This document shows, piece by piece, positions 1 to 8,487 of a DNA stretch of 64,000 nt (position 1 is its first letter; the number at the start of each line of letters is the position of its first letter). This DNA is from Spirosoma fluviale. GTDB taxonomy: Bacteria; Bacteroidota; Bacteroidia; Cytophagales; Spirosomataceae. The notes under the pieces were generated by a model. That model saw nothing but the letters and a program-made list of their open reading frames with translations. It had not been told where the DNA came from and did no database searches. The translations under genes and the position numbers were made by a program. The stretch lies in contig NZ_OCNH01000007.1 in assembly GCF_900230225.1 (NCBI RefSeq), forward strand, positions 124,001 through 188,000, in the 5' to 3' direction.

Positions 1-1
1 G

Positions 2-298
2 AATAAGTTCGAGGCCGCTGCAGAATCGGCTGCGTTGCGCCTTCGTCCTATCTTGATGACCACACTCGTAGCGGCCTTTGGTGCGTTGCCACTGGCTCTT
101 GCGCTGGGTTCTGCTTCAAAAAGCCGGGTACCACTGGGTATCGTTATTGTGGGCGGGCTGATGTTCTCGCTCATTCTGACGCTGTATGTGGTGCCGGTTA
201 TTTACACCTACATGTCTCGCCGGAAAGACGTTCAGCCAGAAGTTGATCCCAAGTCGGAAGACAAAGAAAAACCCAAAGAACTGGAAATACACGCTTAA
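2..298 (+). CDS. RND efflux transporter, C-terminal end (partial)
   Basis: The reading frame is open from the left window edge, so this is the 3' end of a longer gene. The visible 98 residues contain the sequence LRPILMTTLVAAFGALPLAL followed by a second hydrophobic helix (GIVIVGGLMFSLILTLYVVP). This is typical of the last two membrane helices of AcrB/CusA-type RND inner-membrane pumps, and a short charged cytoplasmic tail rich in Lys and Glu follows. RND pumps export drugs, metals or lipids using proton motive force together with a periplasmic adaptor and an outer-membrane channel, which would lie outside the window. The substrate cannot be told from this fragment. A strong hairpin with a T tract follows the stop codon. 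Confidence 0.88.
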   Translation, partial: NKFEAAAESAALRLRPILMTTLVAAFGALPLALALGSASKSRVPLGIVIVGGLMFSLILTLYVVPVIYTYMSRRKDVQPEVDPKSEDKEKPKELEIHA

Positions 299-325
299 TA
301 ACCGGTCGTCTGAATTTTACGTACC

Positions 326-361
326 GAAGGGCATCCGATTAGCCGGATGCCCTTCTTTTTT
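326..361 (+). terminator. Rho-independent terminator after RND gene
   Basis: Perfect 12-bp arms at 326-337 and 344-355 enclose a 6-base loop and are followed by a run of T. It lies 27 bases after the stop codon of the RND gene. Confidence 0.85.
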
Positions 362-441
362 TCCCTACCCTGCCTTACCAAACTTACGGTATCGAGCGTT
401 GAATTAACAGCCTGGTTAAATTTTTTATCTTATCAAAAATG

Positions 442-538
442 GTGGCTTATAAGCTGTAGTACCGACCGTCCCGGTCGGGTGAGAAGCGATTAGATACACG
501 CCCAACCGGAACGGTCGGTACTACAGCTTATAAGCCAC
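442..538. repeat. Long imperfect palindrome, possible mobile-repeat relic
   Basis: Two perfect 28-bp arms (442-469 and 511-538) continue inward for about 10 more bases with two mismatches, around a loop of about 21 bases (480-500). It is separated from the preceding terminator and has no T tract, so it is not an ordinary terminator. Its size and shape resemble a REP or MITE-like palindromic element. No second copy was noticed in this window, so family membership is unproven. Confidence 0.6.
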
Positions 539-542
539 TTTT

Positions 543-742
543 CATTCAACATATAGTAGAAAAGTTTAAACAGGTTCACAATAAAGGATGGTAGTCATTG
601 TAATTAAAAAGTGAACCGGCTTTCTAAACAAACTTTGCCGATAGCAATGGTTTACTGATTAAAAAGTTAGCCTTTTCTGCTTACTACACAATGGAGTCTG
701 TCATAATCTAAAAACTGAACTCTTCTCCTGAAACAAACACGC
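543..742. other. Intergenic leader of GH88 gene, no gene seen
   Basis: AT-rich stretch upstream of the GH88 hydrolase start at 743. No convincing reading frame, RNA or clean TAnnTTTG promoter box was found. A promoter for the downstream gene is expected here but could not be placed. Confidence 0.4.
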
Positions 743-1924
743 ATGAAACGTTCTCTTTTACTTTGTTTGCTTTTTACAGCGCAGATCACCTTCGCCCAAA
801 CAGCCATTGATGTTGACAAAGAATTTGCCTTTGCCGCAAAGCAGTATGCGCTCATGCTGAAAAGTCACCCCGATACAACCCGGTTTCCCCAGTCGACCAA
901 ACCGGATGGATCACCGGACGACCGTAAGTCGGATTGGTGGTGCAGTGGTTTCTTTGGGGGTTCACTCTGGCACATCTACGAACGGACCAAAGACCCGATG
1001 TGGAAAGACGCGGCTAACAAATGGACAATGGCCGTGGCAAAAGAGCAATACAATACGGGTACGCACGACCTGGGCTTTATGCTGTACTGCCCTTTTGGCA
1101 ACGGCTATCGGCTTACTAAAAACGAAGCCTATCCGCCTATTCTACTAACCGGTGCCAAGTCGTTGTCAACGCGTTTTGATCCAAAGCGGGGCGTAATCAA
1201 ATCCTGGAACAAATTTCAGACTTACGATTATCCGGTTATCATTGATAACATGATGAATCTGGAATTCCTTTTCTGGGCCGCTAAACGATCGGGCAACAAA
1301 GACTTTTATAACCTCTCGGTCACTCATGCGGACAATACCATAAAGAACCACTACCGGCCCGACTACAGCAGTTACCACCTTGTTTGTTACAATCCCGATG
1401 GATCGGTTGCGGCTAAGAAAACCGCACAGGGGTATGCCGATAACTCGGCCTGGGCCAGAGGTCAGGCATGGGGACTGTATGGTTTTACGGTCATGTACCG
1501 CGAAACGAAAGACAAGAAATACTTGGAACAGGCTCGGCACATTGCCGACTTCTATTTAAATCACCCCAATCTGCCAGCCGATAAGGTGCCGTATTGGGAT
1601 TTCAACGCTCCCAATATTCCAAACGAGGAGCGCGATGCTTCGGCAGCCGCTATTACCTCGGCGGCTCTGTTCGAACTCTGCACCTATGGCGGCCCATCGG
1701 CCAAAACCTATTACCAATTGGCGGTAAAAATGCTGGAGAGTCTTTCAAGCCCGGCTTATAAAGCTAATCTGGGCGAAAACAACAACTTCATCCTGAAACA
1801 CAGTGTAGGCCATAAACCTGCCAAAAGTGAAGTGGACACGCCCATTATTTACGCAGACTATTATTACCTGGAAGCGCTGCTACGTTACGATGCACTGCGC
1901 AAAAAGAATTCATTCCGGTCATAA
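743..1924 (+). CDS. Secreted glycoside hydrolase family 88 (unsaturated glucuronyl/rhamnogalacturonyl hydrolase)
   Basis: 393 residues with a cleavable signal peptide (about residues 1-19, ending FAQ), so the enzyme acts in the periplasm or outside the cell. GH88 enzymes remove the 4,5-unsaturated uronic acid that polysaccharide lyases leave on oligosaccharides, by hydration of the double bond. The two family acids are visible: D109 in THDLGF and D168 in IIDNMMN. The aromatic-rich block GYADNSAWARGQAWGLYGF (about 230-248) is a family signature of the alpha6/alpha6 barrel, and length is normal for the family. There is no lyase or SusC/SusD gene next door. The substrate (pectin, glycosaminoglycan or other) stays open, and GH105 is a less likely alternative. 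The gene ends in a 24-bp-arm hairpin. Confidence 0.85.
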   Translation: MKRSLLLCLLFTAQITFAQTAIDVDKEFAFAAKQYALMLKSHPDTTRFPQSTKPDGSPDDRKSDWWCSGFFGGSLWHIYERTKDPMWKDAANKWTMAVAKEQYNTGTHDLGFMLYCPFGNGYRLTKNEAYPPILLTGAKSLSTRFDPKRGVIKSWNKFQTYDYPVIIDNMMNLEFLFWAAKRSGNKDFYNLSVTHADNTIKNHYRPDYSSYHLVCYNPDGSVAAKKTAQGYADNSAWARGQAWGLYGFTVMYRETKDKKYLEQARHIADFYLNHPNLPADKVPYWDFNAPNIPNEERDASAAAITSAALFELCTYGGPSAKTYYQLAVKMLESLSSPAYKANLGENNNFILKHSVGHKPAKSEVDTPIIYADYYYLEALLRYDALRKKNSFRS

Positions 1925-1930
1925 AACCAG

Positions 1931-1982
1931 GGATTATAAAAAAGGGGGCTGGTTCTACAACCAGCCCCCTTTTTTATAATCC
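1931..1982. terminator. Long perfect hairpin terminator
   Basis: Perfect 24-bp arms (1931-1954 and 1959-1982) with a 4-base loop. The core GC stem is flanked by A and T tracts, so it could end transcripts from either strand. It starts six bases after the GH88 stop codon. Confidence 0.85.
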
Positions 1983-2106
1983 TTCTTTAGAAGCGGTTCA
2001 TGCCGTTAGGCCAAGGTTCTGATTTGGGCATTGAGTTAATTCGCTTTGGCCACAAAGCGCTAGCTCACACAGCTTCTTACCCTTTGGATAGTCATGTCAT
2101 CGTTGG

Positions 2107-3195
2107 TTACGTTGCCTTCAGATGACGGGCAAAAACCGTTTTGGTATGTTCCCACATAGCCTCCGATAAAACATGGCCTTTACCGGCTTCAATAAAGGAG
2201 GTAAAGTTTTGGGACGCTCCGGCCTGTTGGTAGACTTTTTCAATTCGGGTCAACCCACGGCGGACGGAGTCAATGGGCGAACCACCGTCCTCCTCACCAA
2301 AGTTCAGATGCAGGGCTCTGGGGGCAATGAGAGCAGCAATGTCAGGTGTATCACCATATTGCGACCAACCCGGAACGAAATTGGGGAAGCAGTGAAGCAA
2401 ATGTGCTTCTTCGATGGCTTCGTAGGTTGGCAGGCAGCAATTCCCGACCACGCATTTCAGTCGGGTATCGAGCGGAGCCGCCAGCCAGGCATGGGTTGAG
2501 CCCATCGAATGCCCATAGCACCCGATTCTGGAAGGGATCACCTCCGGTCGGCCAGCCAGGTAATCGATAGCCCGATGCATTTCCAGTACATTTTGCCAGG
2601 CCATACTTCGACCCCGTACGACCTGATACAAAAAAGCAAAGCGTTCGTAGTCTCCGCCTTTGAGCTTTCCGGTTGGGTCCTGCCGTTCTTCGAAGCAGAG
2701 CGCATCGGGGCACAGAACTACGTATCCCTCCCGCACCAGCGCTACAGCGGTATGGTGCATCGGATTCCCGGCCAGTCCTGCCGGTTCCGACTTGCCAAGG
2801 TGGTACTCCCCATTGTGCTGATGCCAGACGGCGATTCCCGGAGCCGGACGGGTAGCCGTTACATGATCCGGCACGAGGATTAAAGCCGGAACCCGATCGC
2901 CCGGTCCAACCTGATACGTGATTGACTCTATCCGATAGCCATCTTTTTGCGTGGTTTCCCGGAGGTTCGGCTGCAAGGGCACAGGCGACGGAAACGGCCC
3001 ACCCAAACAGGTTTGATAGTGCTTGAGGAGCGTTTGTGGCGGCACTGATGCGGCCTCGGCGGATGTATTCATGTTGGCGGTTCCGGCTGCCAGCCCAGCC
3101 GTGGCTGTTAATGCACTCAGGCTACCAACGAGGTGCGCCTTCAGGAAATCTCGTCGGTTAGACGTTTGTTCTGACGAAAAAAGACCATCTTCCAT
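2107..3195 (-). CDS. Tat-exported alpha/beta hydrolase, dienelactone-hydrolase/acetyl-esterase-like
   Basis: 362 residues. The N-terminus carries a twin-arginine motif (SNRRDFLK, R14-R15) followed by a hydrophobic stretch, which indicates export of a folded protein by the Tat route. The nucleophile elbow GHSMG puts the catalytic Ser at about 230. An acidic residue in FGEED near 300 and a His in GKGHVLSE near 344 can complete the triad. The arrangement fits the large dienelactone-hydrolase-like (Abhydrolase_7 or acetyl xylan esterase) group found in Bacteroidota polysaccharide loci. The substrate is unknown; an ester on a plant glycan is plausible given the GH88 gene next door, but the two genes are convergent rather than in one operon. 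Its start is 33 bases downstream of the stop of the membrane-protein gene 3229-4971, so they may be co-transcribed. Confidence 0.78.
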   Translation of the reverse strand: MEDGLFSSEQTSNRRDFLKAHLVGSLSALTATAGLAAGTANMNTSAEAASVPPQTLLKHYQTCLGGPFPSPVPLQPNLRETTQKDGYRIESITYQVGPGDRVPALILVPDHVTATRPAPGIAVWHQHNGEYHLGKSEPAGLAGNPMHHTAVALVREGYVVLCPDALCFEERQDPTGKLKGGDYERFAFLYQVVRGRSMAWQNVLEMHRAIDYLAGRPEVIPSRIGCYGHSMGSTHAWLAAPLDTRLKCVVGNCCLPTYEAIEEAHLLHCFPNFVPGWSQYGDTPDIAALIAPRALHLNFGEEDGGSPIDSVRRGLTRIEKVYQQAGASQNFTSFIEAGKGHVLSEAMWEHTKTVFARHLKAT

Positions 3196-3228
3196 TCCTA
3201 CGCATCGGTTACGGGATAACAGGTTTAT

Positions 3229-4971
3229 TTATTCACGAATTGACAGGGATTGACAACTGAACCGATACGGCTGATTTGGCTGCGAGGGCGTCAGTACACC
3301 CACCTGATAACGCCCCGGTGCCAGTACGATGGTAAGAATTTCCGAGTGCGCCGATGTAACCGGTTTGTTCAGCCAGAAATGCCGGAACGTAAAGGGTGTT
3401 TCGGACGCGTACAGGATGGTGTGGCGGTCCGATTTGATAACAATAGCCGCCTGACCTAAATCCGATGGGTAGGCGTCGAACGCCGTTGCAGTTTGGTAAA
3501 TCACTCCCCCCCCATATAGAGTCATTGACAGACATGAATCATTCGTCACCGTACTGTTCATCGCCTTCAGCAACGGTTCGACGGGGGTAATGTAGCTTTC
3601 TGGATATTTATATATACCCCGGCTAACGGATTCCCGCATAACTGAGCGGGCCATGTTGGCAAAAGATGTTCCCCAAGTGGCCCCCAATCCAATATCGCTG
3701 TGTTTCTGGTTCATCGCGCTGGTTAGCAACATCTGCTTTCGAAAGGCCATTTTGGGCCAATAATACCCGTAGGTAAACAACCAAACAAACACACCACCAA
3801 TCAACCCGATACGTAAGCACCAGCGCTTTGCCTCCCAGGTGGCACATTCACTCAATAGATTGAGGTAAATAAGAGCCGTCAGGACTGCCGGGTAAATCAT
3901 GTAATTACTCACTACCATCACATCGTAGCCGTACCGAAGCCGGAGCAAAGCGATTATAGCTGCGTTTCCGTAGAAGAAAGCGTAGGCTCCGCTAAAGAAT
4001 AAGCGTCGTTTTTGTAAACCTTCATCTAGCTGCTCAACCCTGCGCGTCCACAAACTGCGGTTCATACGGTAGAGCAAGCCTACGACAATTGCCGCCAGTA
4101 CTACACCACCCACCGTTGGCGGTACGTACCGCCAACTGGTTTTGACAGCCGGAATAAAGTCAAACAGGCCGCCAGTAAATGTAAAAAACGCAGCTAACGC
4201 CTGTGCCGGATGCGCCAGGCTATAGGCTAAACTTTCGCCGGTACGGCTTGCGCTTTGAAAATTATAAAAATAGAGAACAACGGCCAGCACACTACCCGCC
4301 AGCCAACCGGCCAGCTTATACCATTTTTTATTGAGCGCCAGCACTATCCCCCCGGCTACCCACCCCATCAGGCCGTTGCTCATAGACAGGGTAGCAAATA
4401 CCTGCATGACGATCGCTCCGGCAAACTGATTGCGTCCGGACCTGGTTAGCAAGTACAACGACCAAAGCGTCAGGCAAATCACAACAGGGTGCTGAAGACC
4501 TGGTATGGACCATAAACTCGTCAGGTAATACTGGGGTTGCAGCATCAACAAGGGTACCGGAACAAACAACAGCCAGGATGCCTGCATCGACCGAAATACC
4601 CGGCTCAGCAGAGCCAGTACACTCAACATAAAGAGCAATGCAATTAGAATGAGCCACCTGAAATTGACTTCTCCCGTCAGGTAATACATACCCAGGGTAA
4701 TCAGTTTCGCGACTACAATCCGGTGCTCGTTGTTCGGGACAAAAATATTGTAGATTTTATCCGAAAAGTCCGTTGCATTCGTATACGCCAGGGTAAAGCC
4801 AAGGAAAGCATCAATATCATCGAACCAGGGAACGTTTACGGCATAAGTCCATACAAAGAGGACAAAACAAACGATTGGTAACGCGATCAGGAAGGGAGCA
4901 ACCTTCTGTAGGCGGGAAACAAAGGGTCTTTCGATGGGTGCGGTAAGCGTTGCAGCCATAAGAGAGCTCAT
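3229..4971 (-). CDS. Polytopic membrane protein of unknown function
   Basis: 580 residues with roughly ten hydrophobic segments from about residue 25 to 415, then a soluble C-terminal domain of about 150 residues rich in Thr, Ser and Tyr. The layout (cytoplasmic N-terminus, many helices, extracytoplasmic tail) resembles integral-membrane glycosyltransferases of the GT-C type or O-antigen-related proteins, but I see no diagnostic catalytic motif. I do not recognise the family and give no function. It is the first gene of a possible two-gene minus-strand unit with the esterase. The start ATG at 4971 has a second in-frame ATG four codons later. Confidence 0.6.
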   Translation of the reverse strand: MSSLMAATLTAPIERPFVSRLQKVAPFLIALPIVCFVLFVWTYAVNVPWFDDIDAFLGFTLAYTNATDFSDKIYNIFVPNNEHRIVVAKLITLGMYYLTGEVNFRWLILIALLFMLSVLALLSRVFRSMQASWLLFVPVPLLMLQPQYYLTSLWSIPGLQHPVVICLTLWSLYLLTRSGRNQFAGAIVMQVFATLSMSNGLMGWVAGGIVLALNKKWYKLAGWLAGSVLAVVLYFYNFQSASRTGESLAYSLAHPAQALAAFFTFTGGLFDFIPAVKTSWRYVPPTVGGVVLAAIVVGLLYRMNRSLWTRRVEQLDEGLQKRRLFFSGAYAFFYGNAAIIALLRLRYGYDVMVVSNYMIYPAVLTALIYLNLLSECATWEAKRWCLRIGLIGGVFVWLFTYGYYWPKMAFRKQMLLTSAMNQKHSDIGLGATWGTSFANMARSVMRESVSRGIYKYPESYITPVEPLLKAMNSTVTNDSCLSMTLYGGGVIYQTATAFDAYPSDLGQAAIVIKSDRHTILYASETPFTFRHFWLNKPVTSAHSEILTIVLAPGRYQVGVLTPSQPNQPYRFSCQSLSIRE

Positions 4972-5401
4972 TTTTTTCAGATTTAAAGAAGCGAAAAACG
5001 ACAGCCAGCAAACAGCAGATACCCTAACACGAAGCAGCCATGATCTCTCAATTCTCCCCTTTAAATGAGCCGTAAAAGGCTAAAATTCTATAGTGTAGAG
5101 AAATTCGTATTCAAGACATTGAGAGTAATAACTAACTAATAGTAAGCGCGTTAGAGAATCTATCCGAAAATAAGTTCTTTTTGCTGATCAGGCTACTTAA
5201 ATTAAAGAATAGCTACCCCATTAACTTTAATGAATACTTGAATGTTTTTTTTATCCCCGAAATCATAAATAAGTAGCTATTAACTTGCTTCTATATACGC
5301 TTTTAGAAATACTATCTCCCTCAAGGCGGTAAAGCCTGCTCTGGTAATTAATTAGCGATCAACTACCTTACTTCCGGCGTTCACTCCTGACCTGCTTACT
5401 G
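4972..5401. other. AT-rich intergenic region, no gene seen
   Basis: About 430 bases between the minus-strand membrane-protein gene and the decayed regulator. It is distinctly AT-rich compared with its surroundings. I see no open reading frame of note, no structured RNA that I recognise and no repeat. It probably holds the promoter of the membrane-protein gene. Confidence 0.4.
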
Positions 5402-5762
5402 ATGACTGTCCGACGGATTACGTCTTACATTGGCGCTTTCACTATGGCTATTCTGTGTGCCGGTCTTCGCTCAGACCGTACAATAACTTACCACAGCAAC
5501 TGGCCTTCCTAACTCAACGATTACCGGCCTGGTACAGGATCAGGCCAGCTTTATCTGGGTTAGTACGGCGGATGGGCTAGCGCGTTATGACGGCCAATGA
5601 GGTGATCCAACAGCATCACTTAAAACGAGCCGCTCAACTGCTGCTTGCGGGTCATAATGTATTGGAAACCGCCTACCTCGTTGGCTAGATAGTTCAGCGC
5701 ATTTTTCCCTGATTTTCAAAGATTTTTTTCAACAAACGCCTACAGAATATATTCAACGGTAG
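5402..5762 (+). pseudogene. Remnant of hybrid two-component system regulator (reg_prop start plus AraC end)
   Basis: Two recognisable pieces of one protein type lie head to tail with the middle missing. From about 5412 the frame reads a signal peptide ending VFAQTVQ, then an in-frame TAA (5484-5486), then LTTATGLPNSTITGLVQDQ and FIWVSTADGLARYD. This is the typical start of a hybrid sensor kinase with two-component-regulator propeller repeats. From 5599, in another frame, it reads LKRAAQLLLAGHNVLETAYL, then after a one-base frameshift DSSAHFSLIFKDFFQQTPTE and a stop at 5760-5762. This is the C-terminal AraC-type helix-turn-helix of the same protein class. Intact members have about 1300 residues, so some 3.5 kb has been lost between 5597 and 5599. 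The upstream ATG at 5402 is out of frame with the signal peptide, a further lesion. Confidence 0.8.
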
Positions 5763-5882
5763 GCATGACTCAATACCGATTGTATTTGGCTCAAAACCAA
5801 ACCTTACTTGGGAGTTAGTAACGGAATATTGCAGGGCAGTTCACGAGAGCTGTATACTTTTTCTATACCTGTATATATTTCT

Positions 5883-6367
5883 ATGAAACCGCTTTACACT
5901 TGTTTACAGTTTGTGAGCCTTTTTGTAGGCTTAACAACGTCAGCGCTTTCCCAAACAACCATCACTGGTTCGGTTCGGGACGCAACGGGTAAACCTTTAC
6001 CCTTCATTAGCATCGCACTATTAAACGCCCGTGATTCGAGTTTGATCACAGGCACCATTAGTAAAGAAACGGGAAGCTATACGTTCGAAAACATTAAACC
6101 AGGACAGTACAAGCTGATGGTCTCGGCAGTAGGCTATGCCCCAAACCGAACCAGGGCGTTTGATATAACATCATCCCCTACGGAAATCCCGGCCATCTCG
6201 CTCACCGAATTAGCCAAAACCCTCAATGCAGTAGCGGTCGTTACATCCAGCATGTTCGCTGGGCACTCGATACGAGGCTATTCCTCGTCAACATGAGCTA
6301 TTCGTTTGGCAACCAGAAGCTAAAAGCCGCCCGACAACGACGTACGGCTGCCGAAGAAGAAATGTAG
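5883..6367 (+). pseudogene. Remnant of outer-membrane beta-barrel receptor, internal deletion
   Basis: The ATG at 5883 starts a signal peptide (MKPLYTCLQF...ALSQ) and a carboxypeptidase-regulatory-like domain: TITGSVRDATGKPLPFISIA and GQYKLMVSAVGYAPNRTRAF. The frame ends at a TGA at 6294-6296. In a second frame, the reading DTRLFLVNMSYSFGNQKLKA followed by ARQRRTAAEEEM and a TAG at 6365-6367 is the C-terminal last strand and tail of the same receptor class. Intact receptors of this class have about 800 residues, so the plug and nearly the whole barrel are missing. The small N-terminal product could still be made and exported but would not form a barrel. It lies directly after a regulator remnant damaged in the same way. 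Confidence 0.8.
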
Positions 6368-6488
6368 CGGACCAATTAGCAAAGCCTTATTGAATTGCGA
6401 ATACTATCAACCCACTGATAAACAGGAAAACCTGCCTGTTACACGGAGTGCTTCATTACTTATTTTTTAACCTAAATCTCGTTTACCC

Positions 6489-7031
6489 ATGAAAACCATG
6501 TTCCGTTTACCCCTCGTAGTTTTAGCTGCCCTTCTTCTGTTTGTCAGTGCATCGGCGCAAGCCCAGCAAACACCCCGCTACAAAGACGTGGTGGTCGAAA
6601 ACCCCAATGCCGAAGCCGATATGAAAGTGGTTAGTGATTTTATTAATGCACTCGTATCCGGCGATTTAGCAAAAGCCCGATCGCTGGCATCGCCAACGTA
6701 TATAGGGCGAGGACCAGCCGCCACGGATTCTGCTAATGTGGACAAGGTGATTCAGAACTGGCAGGGAAACCACAAAACCCAGTCAGATCGTAAGGTTACG
6801 TTTGTCACCCAGACGTTCAAGGTGCTATCAGGTGCGCTTAAAGGCAACTGGGTGTCGTTGTGGGGAGATTACACGTTTACGCAGGCAGGAAAAACGATCA
6901 AGTTTCCGTTTCAGTACACAGCGGGCGTAGCCGATGGGAAGATCCTGGGCGACCGGATTTATTACGATGTGCTGTCCATTTACACGCAGCTAGGTTTCAA
7001 AGTTACCCCGCCCGAAACGTCCAAGAAGTAA
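6489..7031 (+). CDS. Small secreted protein, NTF2/SnoaL-like fold likely
   Basis: 180 residues with a clear signal peptide (hydrophobic core about residues 8-22, ending SAQAQ). The mature part reads MKVVSDFINALVSGDLAKAR followed by a beta-rich half with SLWGDYTFTQAGKTIKFPFQ. The pattern of one long helix pair followed by a curved sheet is typical of NTF2/SnoaL-like proteins. This superfamily includes enzymes and ligand-binding proteins, and no catalytic residues can be assigned here. Function is unknown. The gene stands alone between a receptor remnant and a lipocalin-like remnant and ends in a 12-bp-arm hairpin. Confidence 0.65.
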   Translation: MKTMFRLPLVVLAALLLFVSASAQAQQTPRYKDVVVENPNAEADMKVVSDFINALVSGDLAKARSLASPTYIGRGPAATDSANVDKVIQNWQGNHKTQSDRKVTFVTQTFKVLSGALKGNWVSLWGDYTFTQAGKTIKFPFQYTAGVADGKILGDRIYYDVLSIYTQLGFKVTPPETSKK

Positions 7032-7040
7032 CCCATTTCG

Positions 7041-7075
7041 CTCAGGTTGGCCCCGCCATCGCTGGCCAACCTGAG
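7041..7075. terminator. Hairpin after NTF2-like gene
   Basis: Perfect 12-bp arms (7041-7052 and 7064-7075) with an 11-base loop, starting nine bases after the stop codon. There is no T tract, so it may be a processing or stability element as much as a terminator. Confidence 0.6.
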
Positions 7076-7110
7076 TAGGAACCTTATCCTCCGCTTATCA
7101 TCAGCCTGTT

Positions 7111-7480
7111 GGGTCGATAAATGAAAAGTTTAACGGAACATACAAGCTCGATAAGACTGAAGCTTTTGATTCTCTTTCCGCAAAATGGGTTTCAACCAAA
7201 TGGAATGGGACGTACATAGATGGATTTATTCAATATGACGGAAAGGGGCATATGAGTGTTCATCTCTTTCGACGATTGAGCATCATAGAGTTTCGGCCAC
7301 AGAGCCCCAAAATTTCGGCACTGTCTTAACCCGTCACTTCGAATTCAGGAAAGATACGTTGCTGTTAACAACCATCGAATATATAGAGAGTAGGAAGGGA
7401 AGACTTCGATGGATCAAACTTTAGATTCGGAATACCTGGCTGGATGTGCTGCTCAACGGTCGGCTATATCCGCTTAATTA
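7111..7480 (+). pseudogene. Probable lipocalin-like protein remnant
   Basis: One frame reads NEKFNGTYKLDKTEAFDSLS then WNGTYIDGFIQYDGKGHMSV and breaks down after HLF. A second frame further on reads KDTLLLTTIEYIESRKGRLR followed by WIKL. The GTYKL start, the YDGKGHMSV block and the final LRWIKL strand resemble small lipocalin-like proteins. No single frame joins the parts and there is no good start codon. I read it as a decayed gene. Family assignment is tentative because only short blocks remain. The rest of the interval 7032-7523 holds only the hairpin described separately. Confidence 0.45.
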
Positions 7481-7523
7481 ACCTGCATTTCCTTCACTTA
7501 CCCCCTAAACCTTTTAGCAACTC

Positions 7524-8399
7524 ATGTCTACCATTCTCATTACCGGATGCAGTACCGGCATTGGCTTTGCCACCGCCGAAGTGTTGGCCCGTAGCGGTCA
7601 CACCGTTTACGCCACCATGCGTAATCCGCAAGGGTCGCCCGAACTGGAAAAGCTGGCCGAGCAGGACAATCTGCCCATTATTGTTTTGCCAATGGATGTC
7701 AATTCCGACGAATCAGTAAAAGCAACCATTACGCAGGTGTTGGCTCAGGCGGGCCAGATTGACGTGCTTGTGAACAATGCCGGTATCTTCCGGCTAGGTG
7801 CCGTTGAAGAATTACCGCTTTCGGCATTTCAGGAAGTAATGGAAACCAATTATTTCGGTACCATTCGCTGCATTCAGGCGGCATTGCCGTCTATGCGGGA
7901 AAAGGGGGCGGGCTGTATCGTCAATGTCACCTCAATCGCCAGTAAAATCTATGGGGGTTTCCAAGGGACGTACGCAGCCTCAAAAGCAGCTGCTGAAGCC
8001 TTCAGCGAAAGCCTGGCCGCTGAAGTTCAGCCCTTTGGCATCAGGGTGGTGCTGGTTGAGCCGGGGGTTATCGACACGCCAATTCTGGACAAAATGGAAC
8101 GTCCATCGCCTACTACCAAGTACCCAATCGTAAACCGGGCAAAGGCGTTTTATGCGGCTTCGCAGGCGAACCATGTATCACCCGGCTTAGTAGGGGAAAC
8201 AATCCGGGATATTTTAGCGGGCAACGACACGCAAATGCGCTACCCGGTAGGCCCGGATGCAGCTCTGTTACTTGGCTGGCGGGCGTCATTATCCGACTAT
8301 GAGTGGATTTCGTCGGGCAATGTAGACGAAGAGACCTGGATCGCCGGGATGGACCAGTTAGGTCTGAATGTACGACCATATCTGGGGGCTGGTAAATAG
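7524..8399 (+). CDS. Short-chain dehydrogenase/reductase (SDR)
   Basis: 291 residues of classical SDR layout. The cofactor motif TGCSTGIG is at 7-14, NNAG at 84-87, and the catalytic Ser137, Tyr150 and Lys154 (YAASK) are in normal spacing. SDR enzymes reduce carbonyls or oxidise alcohols with NAD(P)H; the substrate is not determined by these motifs. It is the first gene of a long same-strand run that includes a PQQ dehydrogenase and an amino-acid oxidation set. It is separated from the next start by about 90 bases, so co-transcription is possible but not shown. Role in aldehyde or alcohol conversion is inference from context only. Confidence 0.88.
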   Translation: MSTILITGCSTGIGFATAEVLARSGHTVYATMRNPQGSPELEKLAEQDNLPIIVLPMDVNSDESVKATITQVLAQAGQIDVLVNNAGIFRLGAVEELPLSAFQEVMETNYFGTIRCIQAALPSMREKGAGCIVNVTSIASKIYGGFQGTYAASKAAAEAFSESLAAEVQPFGIRVVLVEPGVIDTPILDKMERPSPTTKYPIVNRAKAFYAASQANHVSPGLVGETIRDILAGNDTQMRYPVGPDAALLLGWRASLSDYEWISSGNVDEETWIAGMDQLGLNVRPYLGAGK

Positions 8400-8487
8400 G
8401 CGGCTTCCGGTTACGTATAGCGCCTACGTCAGGACTAACCAGATCTTCGTATTAGTAGTATGTAAAATTCCTAAACCTCTTCACTAC

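Noticed and set aside
4972-5401. Small RNA or riboswitch in the long AT-rich gap
   Set aside because: No stable fold or known motif could be made out by eye; AT content alone is not evidence.
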